A DNA stretch of 6,678 nucleotides from an uncultured Burkholderiales bacterium (GCA_903887655.1 CAISQQ010000012.1:1-6678); one strand, 5' to 3'; numbered from the stretch's first letter, positions 1-6,678 are shown. Translations and numbers: made by a program. Notes: generated by a model not told the origin, from the letters alone.

Positions 1-1
1 A

Positions 2-274
2 AACTCTTCTCTAGCGGTGGTTGTGGGCTATCCTGATGTGGTCAACATTGCCAATACAGCATTGAACCAAACGGGGCGCGCGCTTGAATGCATCTCTATT
101 TTGATGGCCGTGTATCTGATGTTTTCTCTACTGATAGCCTGGGCGATGAATAAAACCAACGACAAGGCACGCCGTTATTTGCATAAGGAAAAAAGCACAC
201 CCACAAAAAGGCCAAGGTTGCGTTCGACTTCCCTCTCCTCATCCACCACCATGGGTAAAAGCTCGCCCCCATGA
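2..274 (+). CDS. aapQ: General L-amino-acid ABC transporter permease AapQ, C-terminal part (5' end outside window)
   Basis: Only the last 90 codons are present, and the reading frame is open to the left edge. The product is one of two inner-membrane permeases of a polar-amino-acid ABC importer (HisM/GlnP family). The visible start, NSSLAVVVGYPDVV, followed by NTALNQTGRALECI, matches the conserved end of AapQ proteins as I remember them. In those proteins the segment follows the EAA loop and leads into the last membrane helix, here about ILMAVYLMFSLLIAWAM (visible residues 33-49). After that helix comes a cytoplasmic tail of about 40 residues, rich in Lys, Arg, Ser, Thr and Pro. This is longer than I expect for AapQ, which usually ends soon after the helix. 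The stop codon overlaps the aapM start in ATGA, which suggests translational coupling. Family assignment is firm. The exact substrate range cannot be read from this fragment. Confidence 0.88.
   Translation, partial: NSSLAVVVGYPDVVNIANTALNQTGRALECISILMAVYLMFSLLIAWAMNKTNDKARRYLHKEKSTPTKRPRLRSTSLSSSTTMGKSSPP
271..274 (+). promoter_or_regulatory. ATGA start/stop overlap coupling aapQ to aapM
   Basis: The ATG of aapM (271-273) shares two bases with the TGA of aapQ (272-274). No purine-rich ribosome-binding site is visible just upstream, where the sequence is GCTCGCCCCC. Re-initiation by ribosomes finishing aapQ is therefore the likely way aapM is translated. The overlap is seen directly. The coupling is inferred. 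Confidence 0.75.
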
Positions 275-1458
275 CGATCATGAATTCGAATCCAAACTCA
301 CCCTCTGGCTCGTCAATGATCAGTCAGGGCAGGATTTACCCAGAGGTATCGGCGCGTGCTGCACCCGCTCAAACGTCTCGACTCCTTGGGCTGTATCGAC
401 ATTGGCATCGTTTTGTGCTCACCCAACCCCTTGAAGCTTTGCTCACCCTGGTGCTGACTCTGGCGAGCCTTCAATTGCTCAGTTCGGCACTGAACTGGGG
501 GGTGATACATGCCGTATTTGCCATCGACGAACCTGCTTGTCAACTCGCCAGAGGTGAAGGTGCGTGTTGGGGGATGATTGGTGAGAAGTTTCGCATGATC
601 TTGTTGGGGCGCTTCCCCTTTGAAGAGCAGTGGCGAAGCGCTCTGGCATGCACCATCACACTCGCAACGCTGGCTTGGAGTGTCAGCTCAAAGGCTTGGT
701 CAGACCAGGGCAAGTCTTTCACCTTGTGGGCTTGGATTGTGACTGGGATGGTTTTTTTTACCTTGATGTCAGGTCGATTTTTAGGGCTCGAAGCTTTCCC
801 TATTTGGTCTCCAGTGGATACGGAATTGTGGGGTGGTTTACCTCTAACGCTCATCCTTTCTCTGGGTTCAATTGCATTGGCGACACCCTTGGGCATCCTC
901 TTGGCTCTTGGGAGAACGAGCGAGATGCCAGTCATCAAATCAATTTGCGTGCTCTATATTGAACTCGTGCGAGGCGTGCCCCTGATCTCGGTGCTATTCA
1001 TGGCCAGCTTTATGTTTCCTCTCTTGCTACCCAGCCTTCAAACCCCCAACGTCTTGGTTCGAGTTCTTTTGGGCATCACTTTGTTTTCTGCAGCCTACAC
1101 AGCTGAAGTCGTGAGGGGGGGTCTTCAAGCCGTGGACAAAGGCCAACTCGAAGCCGCACAGAGTTTAAACCTGGGATACTGGCAGACACAGACTTTCGTG
1201 ATCCTGCCGCAAGCCCTGGGCCACATCATTCCTGGGATGGTCAATAATTTCATCGCCATCTTTAAAGACACCTCGCTGGTCACCATTGTGAGTCTGTATG
1301 AACTCAGTGGCTCACTGGGTCTGGCCATCAATGGAGACGCCAATTGGAGGCCCTATAAAATTGAGGGCTACTTGTTCATCGCTGCAATTTATTTTATCTT
1401 TTGCTTTACCTTGTCGAGGATGAGTCAAAATTTTGAAAACCGGCTCTCAAAACGCTGA
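271..1458 (+). CDS. aapM: General L-amino-acid ABC transporter permease AapM
   Basis: This 395-residue inner-membrane permease would pair with AapQ to form the translocation channel. The length fits AapM, which is longer than GlnP-type permeases because of extra N-terminal helices. Hydrophobic segments lie near residues 55-85, 123-139, 150-171, 188-213, 226-253, 262-280 and 365-382. The extracytoplasmic stretch with Cys90 and Cys99 (ACQLARGEGACWG) looks family-typical. ELVRGVPLISVLF (231-243) is a strong family signature. The EAA loop that contacts the ATPase starts at E294-A-A and ends at L312-P313, but its consensus Gly is Asn300. The segment FIAIFKDTSLVTIVSLYEL and the ending EGYLFIAAIYFIFCF are AapM-like. 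ATG 271 overlaps the aapQ stop. An in-frame TAA at 256-258 limits the start to 271, 280 or 316. No clear Shine-Dalgarno sequence precedes any of these, so coupling favours 271. Confidence 0.93.
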   Translation: MTIMNSNPNSPSGSSMISQGRIYPEVSARAAPAQTSRLLGLYRHWHRFVLTQPLEALLTLVLTLASLQLLSSALNWGVIHAVFAIDEPACQLARGEGACWGMIGEKFRMILLGRFPFEEQWRSALACTITLATLAWSVSSKAWSDQGKSFTLWAWIVTGMVFFTLMSGRFLGLEAFPIWSPVDTELWGGLPLTLILSLGSIALATPLGILLALGRTSEMPVIKSICVLYIELVRGVPLISVLFMASFMFPLLLPSLQTPNVLVRVLLGITLFSAAYTAEVVRGGLQAVDKGQLEAAQSLNLGYWQTQTFVILPQALGHIIPGMVNNFIAIFKDTSLVTIVSLYELSGSLGLAINGDANWRPYKIEGYLFIAAIYFIFCFTLSRMSQNFENRLSKR

Positions 1459-1502
1459 ACCGTTGACCACTCCCGCTTGCACCACCCAATACAATTGCCA
1501 CG

Positions 1503-2252
1503 ATGACAGACTCCAATTCAGCATTGATCCAATTCAAGAATGTGAACAAATGGTATGGAAATTTTCATGCGCTCAAAGACATCACCTTGAATGTTCAACC
1601 TGGCGAGCGCGTCATCATCTGCGGACCTTCTGGATCAGGAAAATCGACCTTGATTCGATGCGTGAATGCGCTCGAGTCCTACCAAGAAGGTGAGTTGATC
1701 GTGAACGGTCACACATTGGGCGACAACCTCAAAGCCGTCCAGAGCGTTCGTCAACAAGTGGGCATGGTGTTTCAACAATTCAATTTATTCCCCCACTTGA
1801 CGGTTTTGGAGAACCTGACACTCGCGCCTGAAAAATCTCAAGGTTTATCACCAAAACAAGCCCAGGAGATCGCCATTGAAGAGCTCAAACGAGTACACAT
1901 TGCTGAACAGGCCCATAAATACCCCGCCCAGCTCTCGGGCGGCCAGCAGCAACGTGTGGCCATCGCCAGAGCCCTGTGCATGAAGCCTACAATCATGCTA
2001 TTTGACGAACCCACATCGGCACTTGACCCAGAAATGATTCAAGAAGTTCTTGACGTGATGATTGAATTGGCGAGAAATGGAATGACCATGCTTTGCGTGA
2101 CCCATGAAATGGCATTCGCGCGAGATGTAGCGTCTCGCGTCATCTTGATGGACCAAGGACAATTGATCGAGGAGGCTGCGCCGGAGATTTTCTTTAACAC
2201 TCCCCAGCATCCCCGTACACAAGCTTTTTTAGCCGCTATTCATCGACCCTAA
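1503..2252 (+). CDS. aapP: General L-amino-acid ABC transporter ATP-binding protein AapP (GlnQ/HisP type)
   Basis: This 249-residue cytoplasmic ATPase would power the AapQM permease pair. All nucleotide-binding motifs are intact: aromatic A-loop Tyr18, Walker A GPSGSGKS (41-48), Q-loop Gln91 in VFQQFNLFPHLT, ABC signature LSGGQQQR (144-151), Walker B IMLFDE (164-169) with catalytic Glu169, D-loop SALD (172-175) and H-loop His201 in VTHEM. Length and the FNLFPHLT and LFDEPTSALDPE patterns are typical of polar-amino-acid importers. It begins 44 bases after aapM. The bases before ATG 1503 (AATTGCCACG) show no Shine-Dalgarno motif, but the protein starts properly with the usual short lead into the A-loop strand. 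Taken alone it could be called glnQ or hisP. Its position behind aapQ and aapM gives the Aap name. Confidence 0.93.
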   Translation: MTDSNSALIQFKNVNKWYGNFHALKDITLNVQPGERVIICGPSGSGKSTLIRCVNALESYQEGELIVNGHTLGDNLKAVQSVRQQVGMVFQQFNLFPHLTVLENLTLAPEKSQGLSPKQAQEIAIEELKRVHIAEQAHKYPAQLSGGQQQRVAIARALCMKPTIMLFDEPTSALDPEMIQEVLDVMIELARNGMTMLCVTHEMAFARDVASRVILMDQGQLIEEAAPEIFFNTPQHPRTQAFLAAIHRP

Positions 2253-2272
2253 AATCTCAACTGTAAAAAAAT

Positions 2273-3472
2273 ATGACCACTCATAAAACCCAAGTCGCCA
2301 TTGTGGGAGCTGGCCCCGCTGGTTTACTTTTAGGATCTCTGCTGCACCGAGCAGGCATTGACAACATCATCATTGAACGCCAAAGTCCCGAGTATGTTTT
2401 AAGCCGCATTCGAGCGGGTATTTTGGAACAAGTGAGTGTGGATTTACTGCACGAGGCAGGGGTTGGCCAAGGGGTGAGTGCTGGCGGAATTGTCCACCAC
2501 AGCATTGATTTGGTTTTTCAAAATACAAGACACCCCATTGAAGTGACGCAACTCACGGGCGGCAAAGTCGTCACCGCCTATGGTCAAACCGAGGTCACAC
2601 GGGACTTGATGGAGCAGCGCTCAAAACTTGACCTACCCTCCATTTACAACGTGCAAGACGTTGACATGCATGGGATTGATTCGGCTCACCCGAGTGTGAG
2701 CTTCAGGGTCAGCGACACGAGCAGTGAGCGGCAAACCATTGAGTGCGACTTTATTGCCGGTTGCGACGGCTTTCACGGCGTGGCCCGCCAACATATTCCA
2801 AAAAGTATTCTTCGCGAGTTTGAACGTGTTTACCCGTTTGGTTGGCTGGGTGTTTTGGCCGATGTACCACCAGTATCACCCCACGCCATTGTTTACGCCA
2901 ACAGCGAGAGAGGGTTTGCTTTGTGTTCCATGCGCTCTATGACCCGAAGCCGCTACTATGTCCAGTGTCCGATGACCGATCAGGTCAGTGACTGGTCAGA
3001 TGAGAGATTTTGGGATGAGCTCAAGCTTCGACTCGACCCCGAGCTTGCCGAGCAAATGGTAACTGGGCCATCGATTGAGAAAAGCATTGCGCCTCTTAGA
3101 AGTTATGTCGCTGAGCCCATGCGCCATGGACGCCTATTTTTAGCGGGCGACGCTTGTCACATCGTTCCTCCCACTGGCGCGAAAGGCTTGAATTTGGCCG
3201 CCACCGATGTCAAGTATCTGAGCCAGGCATTGATCGACTACTACCGTACTCAAGACAGCCATGGCATTGATGATTATTCAGCCAAGTGCCTCAAACGCAT
3301 TTGGAAGGCTGAACGTTTTTCTTGGTGGCTCACCAGCCTCATGCACCGCTTTCCTGATACGGAAGGCTTTGGTCAAAAAATCCAGGAAGCCGAGCTGGAG
3401 TACTTGGTCAAGAGCGAATCTTTGTCTCGCTCTTTGGCTGAGAACTATGTCGGTTTACCTCTGGATTTTTAA
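2273..3472 (+). CDS. pobA: 4-hydroxybenzoate 3-monooxygenase (p-hydroxybenzoate hydroxylase)
   Basis: This 399-residue cytoplasmic FAD monooxygenase converts 4-hydroxybenzoate, NADPH and oxygen to protocatechuate. Family marks are the FAD-binding GAGPAGLLLG (12-21), RIRAGILEQ (45-53), the Asp-Gly motif IAGCDGFHG (161-169) and the second FAD motif LFLAGDACHIVPPTGAKGLN (288-307). Compared with the Pseudomonas enzyme, the catalytic and substrate-binding residues align as Tyr208 (Tyr201), Ser219 (Ser212), Arg221 (Arg214), Arg227 (Arg220), Tyr229 (Tyr222), Pro300 (Pro293) and Tyr392 (Tyr385). Arg36, Gln37 and Tyr41 correspond to Arg33, Gln34 and Tyr38, which govern the preference for NADPH. I therefore predict an active, NADPH-dependent enzyme. 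It starts 20 bases after aapP with an A-rich leader and no Shine-Dalgarno motif, so it may be cotranscribed with the transporter. No pobR-type regulator or protocatechuate genes are visible. Confidence 0.97.
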   Translation: MTTHKTQVAIVGAGPAGLLLGSLLHRAGIDNIIIERQSPEYVLSRIRAGILEQVSVDLLHEAGVGQGVSAGGIVHHSIDLVFQNTRHPIEVTQLTGGKVVTAYGQTEVTRDLMEQRSKLDLPSIYNVQDVDMHGIDSAHPSVSFRVSDTSSERQTIECDFIAGCDGFHGVARQHIPKSILREFERVYPFGWLGVLADVPPVSPHAIVYANSERGFALCSMRSMTRSRYYVQCPMTDQVSDWSDERFWDELKLRLDPELAEQMVTGPSIEKSIAPLRSYVAEPMRHGRLFLAGDACHIVPPTGAKGLNLAATDVKYLSQALIDYYRTQDSHGIDDYSAKCLKRIWKAERFSWWLTSLMHRFPDTEGFGQKIQEAELEYLVKSESLSRSLAENYVGLPLDF

Positions 3473-4723
3473 TCAATGGTCATTTGAGTTCGTTGACGAC
3501 CATCGGCGACTGCTGGGTTGAATACGCCAATGGGCCAATTCTAATGTGGGCCCCATGTATTCATCAAAACCAAAAATCTTCACCCCCAATGACCCGTTGG
3601 CATGAACCTTCACATCGGCCCAAGCGTACATGCGGTCTTGCGGGTTTTTGGATTCACCTTTTTTGATACCAAAAGGCGAACCGCCCGAGCCAACAATGAC
3701 CTGCCAGGACTCTCCACCGGTCTCCTTGGTGGGTTGGCTGGCGTGATAGACGTGCTCATGGCCCGAGAAATACGTCGCACCAAAACTCTCAATTACATTC
3801 CAAAAGGCATCTCTTTGACCCGTTGCATTTTCCAAGCTGTCCTCACTGGCCTTGGTGGAGCCTTGCGGAATATACACATAAGGCATCTTGTGCCCAAATG
3901 CCACAATCGCATTCACACCTCTGGCCTTGGCCGCTTCAAAATCGCGCTTCAACCATGACACCACCACGGTGGAGTCGGCTCCCACTGGGTCGGTGTTGAG
4001 AATGGCGAGATGAAGTTTGCCCACATCAAAAGAGTAGTAGAGCTGGCTTTGATCGGTTTGGATGTGATCGTCTGCAGGGGTTGGGGTATTTCGAATATCA
4101 AAAGACGTGAACGGTGTTTTAACGATTTGGTTCCACCGCGCTTCATCCAAAATCAGATCTGACATATTTTCACGCCAGATGTTTTCAAGATGGGGTTGCG
4201 CATACTTGACGACTTGACCATCGGCGCCTTTGGTGGGCATTTGCACCTCATGGTTACCTGGCACGGGAACCACATAGGTGCCTGACTCCATCAAGGTGGC
4301 CATCATGCCTCTCCAGTAGGCATATTGGCGCTGCACTTGGGTGAGATCGTTGTCATAGCCCATGATCATGTCGCCATTGAAGAACAAGGCTTGGGACTTT
4401 TGGGCATTGAGCTCTTTGATCATCCGAGCCAGTGGGGCGGTGGCTGTGAGGTACAACTTGTCTTGCGCCGTGATGCCCTTGATTCTTCGATCGGTACGGC
4501 TGTCACCAAAGGTCGAGAAGTGAAAGACAACATCTCGGTCGTTGCCCACGCCACGCCCTTTCACTCCACGGTGTTGTTGAGGCTTGGCGGATGACTGCGG
4601 CTCGCCCATTTGCCCGACGGGTGTCTGGGCCAGCGCACCTCGGCTCATCACGCTCAAAACCAATGTAAGTGCTAGGGCACAGCAAGAAAACGCGTTCGAT
4701 CGAACGTTGAGGCCAGCGGTCAT
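3473..4723 (-). CDS. Secreted calcineurin-like metallophosphoesterase, purple-acid-phosphatase-like
   Basis: Read from ATG 4723 this is a 416-residue exported protein. The signal peptide has basic Arg8, a hydrophobic core around residues 11-26 and a likely cut after Ala-Leu-Ala32. The metal-binding motifs of the two-metal phosphoesterase fold appear in order: GDSR (Asp74), NGDMIMGYD (Asp118, Tyr123), PGNHE (Asn157, His158), FGH (His278) and SGHEH (His322, His324). This series resembles the core of purple acid phosphatases, but there is no N-terminal fibronectin-like domain. It probably hydrolyses a phosphomonoester or phosphodiester in the periplasm; the substrate cannot be told. The frame stays open to 4969, but that extension overlaps the upstream gene, looks non-protein-like and would bury the signal peptide. 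A modest GAAAG lies 12-16 bases before ATG 4723. The gene follows the TPR gene by 61 bases and ends directly against pobA. Confidence 0.88.
   Translation of the reverse strand: MTAGLNVRSNAFSCCALALTLVLSVMSRGALAQTPVGQMGEPQSSAKPQQHRGVKGRGVGNDRDVVFHFSTFGDSRTDRRIKGITAQDKLYLTATAPLARMIKELNAQKSQALFFNGDMIMGYDNDLTQVQRQYAYWRGMMATLMESGTYVVPVPGNHEVQMPTKGADGQVVKYAQPHLENIWRENMSDLILDEARWNQIVKTPFTSFDIRNTPTPADDHIQTDQSQLYYSFDVGKLHLAILNTDPVGADSTVVVSWLKRDFEAAKARGVNAIVAFGHKMPYVYIPQGSTKASEDSLENATGQRDAFWNVIESFGATYFSGHEHVYHASQPTKETGGESWQVIVGSGGSPFGIKKGESKNPQDRMYAWADVKVHANGSLGVKIFGFDEYMGPTLELAHWRIQPSSRRWSSTNSNDH
4693..4706. repeat. 14-base perfect palindrome inside the phosphoesterase signal-peptide codons
   Basis: CGTTCGATCGAACG reads the same on both strands. 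It lies 17-30 bases inside the metallophosphoesterase gene, over the codons around Val7-Arg-Ser-Asn10. It has no spacer, so as RNA it would form only a tight, poor hairpin. As DNA it could be a dimeric regulator site just downstream of a promoter. A 14-base palindrome is not very rare by chance in a window of this length, so the structure is certain but a function is not. Confidence 0.4.
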
Positions 4724-4784
4724 TTTTAATTCAGCTTTCAATTCAATAGGCGAATGTTTCAACTGGTTTTCAGTCAAAGTCACT

Positions 4785-6491
4785 TCACAGGGTTGGTCCA
4801 CTCCATGACTGAACTGTACTGCCAAATGATGACACCTTCGTGCTGAGGTCTGTAAAGACCTCAGCAAGGACAGAGGCCCAATCATGCGGCTGGGACTGGC
4901 GATACAGCTTGGCGCTGGGATACCAAGGTGAGTCAGCACGCTCGCGCATCCAGCGCCAACACGCATCATATCGATTCAAAATCCAAACCTCTTGGCCCAA
5001 AGCGCCCGCCAAATGCGCACAAGCGGTGTCCACACTCAAAATCAAATCGAGCTGCATCATGAGAGCGGAAGTGTCGGCAAAATCGGTCAAGAGGGGCGTC
5101 AAGTCAAAGAAATCAGGGCCGCGCCAACCACTTTCTCGCAAGGACAAGAGCTCGCTTTGAGCGGGTTCGCCTTTTTGCAAGGTAAAAAAATGGGCCTCCA
5201 ATTGCCCCAAGGGCTCCAAAGCCTTCAAAGGAATGTTTCTTCGGGCGTTGAGACCCCAAGTTTGTGGCATCTCCGCTCTAAATCCACCCGACCAGACCAC
5301 GCCGATGCGCATTTTTCGCTCAACTTCACCTGGCAAGGCTTGCTTCAACAAGCGATTGACCTCGCCTTCAAAATATTGTGCTCGAAGAGTATCTGCCTTG
5401 AGGTAGGGCGTGTTGGCGGGAATGCTCGTCAACTGGGTCTCCACCAGGTGAGGCAAACTCATCATGGCCACGGACAACAATGCATGAGGGTCTCGCTCAG
5501 CATCGGCTTCGACCAGGCTCTCGAGTCCCCTCAAGCTTGACAAGAGCGGGTGCAGCGTCTTGGGCGCCTTGAGTCTCACCCGAAAACCCAAACCAGCCAG
5601 CACTTCAACATAACGACAAAACTGAATCACATCGCCAAAGCCTTGCTCGGCTGTGACCTCAATCAAAGGCTTTGCCCCACCCAGGCCTTGAATTCGCGCA
5701 GACCCAAGTGTCAACAGGCTCAAGGTTTGGGAGTTGATGGCCACATCTTTGTAGGGGGCGGTTTCGCTCATTGGCAAATGGTGCCGAGCTTCATAACCCG
5801 CCCAACCCCTTGAAAAATCGCCTTGCATGAGCTGCAACAAGCTCAAATTGAACTGAGCAGCAACATGGGTCGGCTCATGCGCCAAGACTTGCTGGTAGTC
5901 AGCGATGGCGTGTTCGATGTGCATGCACTCGCTTTGGGTAAAGCCGCGGTTGACCCAAGCGTCCAGATACTGGGGATCCAAAGCAATGGCTCGGTCAAAG
6001 GACTCGAGTGCAGCGTCGCTTTCCCCCAAGGCCTTGAGCGTCACCCCCAAATTATTCAGCGCCACCGCGTTGTGAGGCTCGATCGCCAAGGCCGCCTCGA
6101 AACTCAGACGGGCCTGCTCAAACATTCGAAGCGCGTTGTAAGCCACCCCCAAGTTGGTCTGGGCTTGATAAAACCTTGGTTTAAAGACAACCGCTTGCTC
6201 GTAGGCGCGGATGGCGTTGAGCCCATCATTCGCTTTTTGATGAGCCAAACCCAAGACGTAGTGGGCATAGGCCTCCTTGGGCCGAAGTTGAGTGGCTTGC
6301 TGAGCCCAGGACAAGGCCAAAGGCAACAATGACAGACTCCCCATTTCAAGAGCGACACACGCGCCTTGGCACCATGCGCTGTATTCAAGCGGGTTGAGAT
6401 CAACCGCCGCTTCATATTGACGCAACGCCTCAGCCAATTGACCCGCTTGGTGGGCTGTTTGTGCTTGATGAAGAATGGCTGAAATCGGCAT
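4785..6491 (-). CDS. TPR protein with C-terminal GT-B glycosyltransferase-like domain
   Basis: Read from ATG 6491 this is a 568-residue protein with no signal peptide, probably cytoplasmic. Residues 3-240 hold six to seven tetratricopeptide repeats with the usual Gly, Ala and Pro spacing, for example ALNNLGVTLKALGESDAALE and the repeat ends AVDLNP, ALAIEP and AIALDP. Residues about 275-545 resemble the glycosyltransferase-like part common in beta- and alphaproteobacterial TPR proteins: EQGFGDVIQFCRY (282-294), RIGVVWSGG (395-403), RRNIPL (417-422), SVDTACAHLAGALG (486-499), WRWM and SPWYPS (521-526). The family is related to GT9/GT41-type transferases, so it may glycosylate a protein or an envelope glycan, but donor and acceptor are unknown. 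The frame is open upstream to the window edge, with TTG 6668 possible. The extra 59 residues look unlike protein, and the TPR array begins right after Met 6491. The metallophosphoesterase follows 61 bases downstream. Confidence 0.85.
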   Translation of the reverse strand: MPISAILHQAQTAHQAGQLAEALRQYEAAVDLNPLEYSAWCQGACVALEMGSLSLLPLALSWAQQATQLRPKEAYAHYVLGLAHQKANDGLNAIRAYEQAVVFKPRFYQAQTNLGVAYNALRMFEQARLSFEAALAIEPHNAVALNNLGVTLKALGESDAALESFDRAIALDPQYLDAWVNRGFTQSECMHIEHAIADYQQVLAHEPTHVAAQFNLSLLQLMQGDFSRGWAGYEARHHLPMSETAPYKDVAINSQTLSLLTLGSARIQGLGGAKPLIEVTAEQGFGDVIQFCRYVEVLAGLGFRVRLKAPKTLHPLLSSLRGLESLVEADAERDPHALLSVAMMSLPHLVETQLTSIPANTPYLKADTLRAQYFEGEVNRLLKQALPGEVERKMRIGVVWSGGFRAEMPQTWGLNARRNIPLKALEPLGQLEAHFFTLQKGEPAQSELLSLRESGWRGPDFFDLTPLLTDFADTSALMMQLDLILSVDTACAHLAGALGQEVWILNRYDACWRWMRERADSPWYPSAKLYRQSQPHDWASVLAEVFTDLSTKVSSFGSTVQSWSGPTL

Positions 6492-6678
6492 GGGATCGGG
6501 TCCAAATTGAGAGTCATCGCTTGAACCGGTCGACACCAGTTGGAGCGGGTTTGCCAATTCTGGAGGATAAAAATGAGTGATGATTGTAAAGACAGCACGC
6601 CAATGTGGTGATTGAGCAACGTGATCAATCTGTTCAAAAGAACCTTCAGCCGCCCCCCCAGCCTCCAAATTTAATTCA
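6492..6678 (-). other. Probable 5' leader of the TPR gene; nothing firm identified
   Basis: These 187 bases precede the preferred start of the TPR/glycosyltransferase-like gene. The TPR frame has no stop here, so the region could in principle encode an N-terminal extension from TTG 6668 or from beyond the window. Its translation (beginning MEAGGAAEG, later THFYPPELANP) contains no TPR or other motif I recognise. It more likely holds the promoter. I cannot point to a convincing -35/-10 pair, and no clear ribosome-binding site precedes ATG 6491. Confidence 0.35.

Noticed and set aside
540..938. Open frame of 132 codons on the minus strand
   Set aside because: It is antisense to aapM, which has full family similarity in the opposite direction.
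4676..4690. Cys-Cys in the phosphoesterase signal peptide as a lipoprotein lipobox
   Set aside because: The cysteines are at the start of the hydrophobic core with no preceding hydrophobic stretch or L-A-G-C pattern. An Ala-Leu-Ala cut site follows later.
4761..4775. ACTG-GTTTT-CAGT as a terminator between the two minus-strand genes
   Set aside because: The stem is only four pairs and is not followed by a U-run in the direction of transcription.
4724..4969. Upstream extension of the phosphoesterase frame to 4969
   Set aside because: It overlaps the end of the TPR gene in another frame, reads as non-protein-like sequence, and would place the signal peptide 83 residues inside the protein.
4992..5540. 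Open frame of 182 codons on the plus strand
   Set aside because: It lies wholly antisense to the glycosyltransferase-like half of the TPR gene and shows no domain or signal. It is a shadow of that gene's codon bias.
5823..6332. Open frame of 169 codons on the plus strand
   Set aside because: It is antisense to the TPR repeats, whose minus-strand translation is clearly the real protein.
6104..6637. Open frame of 177 codons on the minus strand starting upstream of the TPR gene
   Set aside because: It overlaps the TPR gene in another frame. Its translation has no TPR pattern, while the accepted frame shows regular repeats.

Overview
The window is an ordinary, densely coding bacterial chromosome segment of roughly balanced base composition. 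It holds two blocks of genes that converge at position 3472/3473. The 4-hydroxybenzoate hydroxylase, the Aap-type amino-acid transporter and the TPR/glycosyltransferase-like protein together suggest a Gram-negative proteobacterium. A moderate-GC member of the Burkholderiales (Comamonadaceae-like) is my best guess. That placement rests on remembered family resemblance, not on a database search. I see no rRNA, tRNA, insertion sequence, CRISPR array, phage gene or origin.

Plus-strand block (2-3472): the 3' end of aapQ, then aapM, aapP and pobA. aapQ and aapM overlap in an ATGA. aapM and aapP are 44 bases apart, and aapP and pobA 20 bases apart, so the four could form one transcript. The first three encode the two membrane permeases and the ATPase of a general L-amino-acid ABC importer. 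The periplasmic binding protein (aapJ) would be expected upstream, outside the window. pobA encodes p-hydroxybenzoate 3-monooxygenase, which feeds protocatechuate into the beta-ketoadipate pathway. Its placement directly behind a polar-amino-acid-type transporter, with no pobR-like regulator in view, is the most interesting contextual feature.

Minus-strand block (6491-3473): a TPR protein with a C-terminal GT-B glycosyltransferase-like domain comes first. After 61 bases comes a secreted calcineurin-like metallophosphoesterase related to purple acid phosphatases. It abuts pobA stop-to-stop with no intergenic base.

I found no convincing novel system. The points worth a second look are the aap-pobA arrangement, the stop-to-stop convergence without a terminator, a Gly-to-Asn change in the EAA loop of AapM, the Ser/Thr/Pro/Arg-rich tail of AapQ, a 14-base perfect palindrome at the start of the phosphoesterase gene, and the weak ribosome-binding sites throughout.
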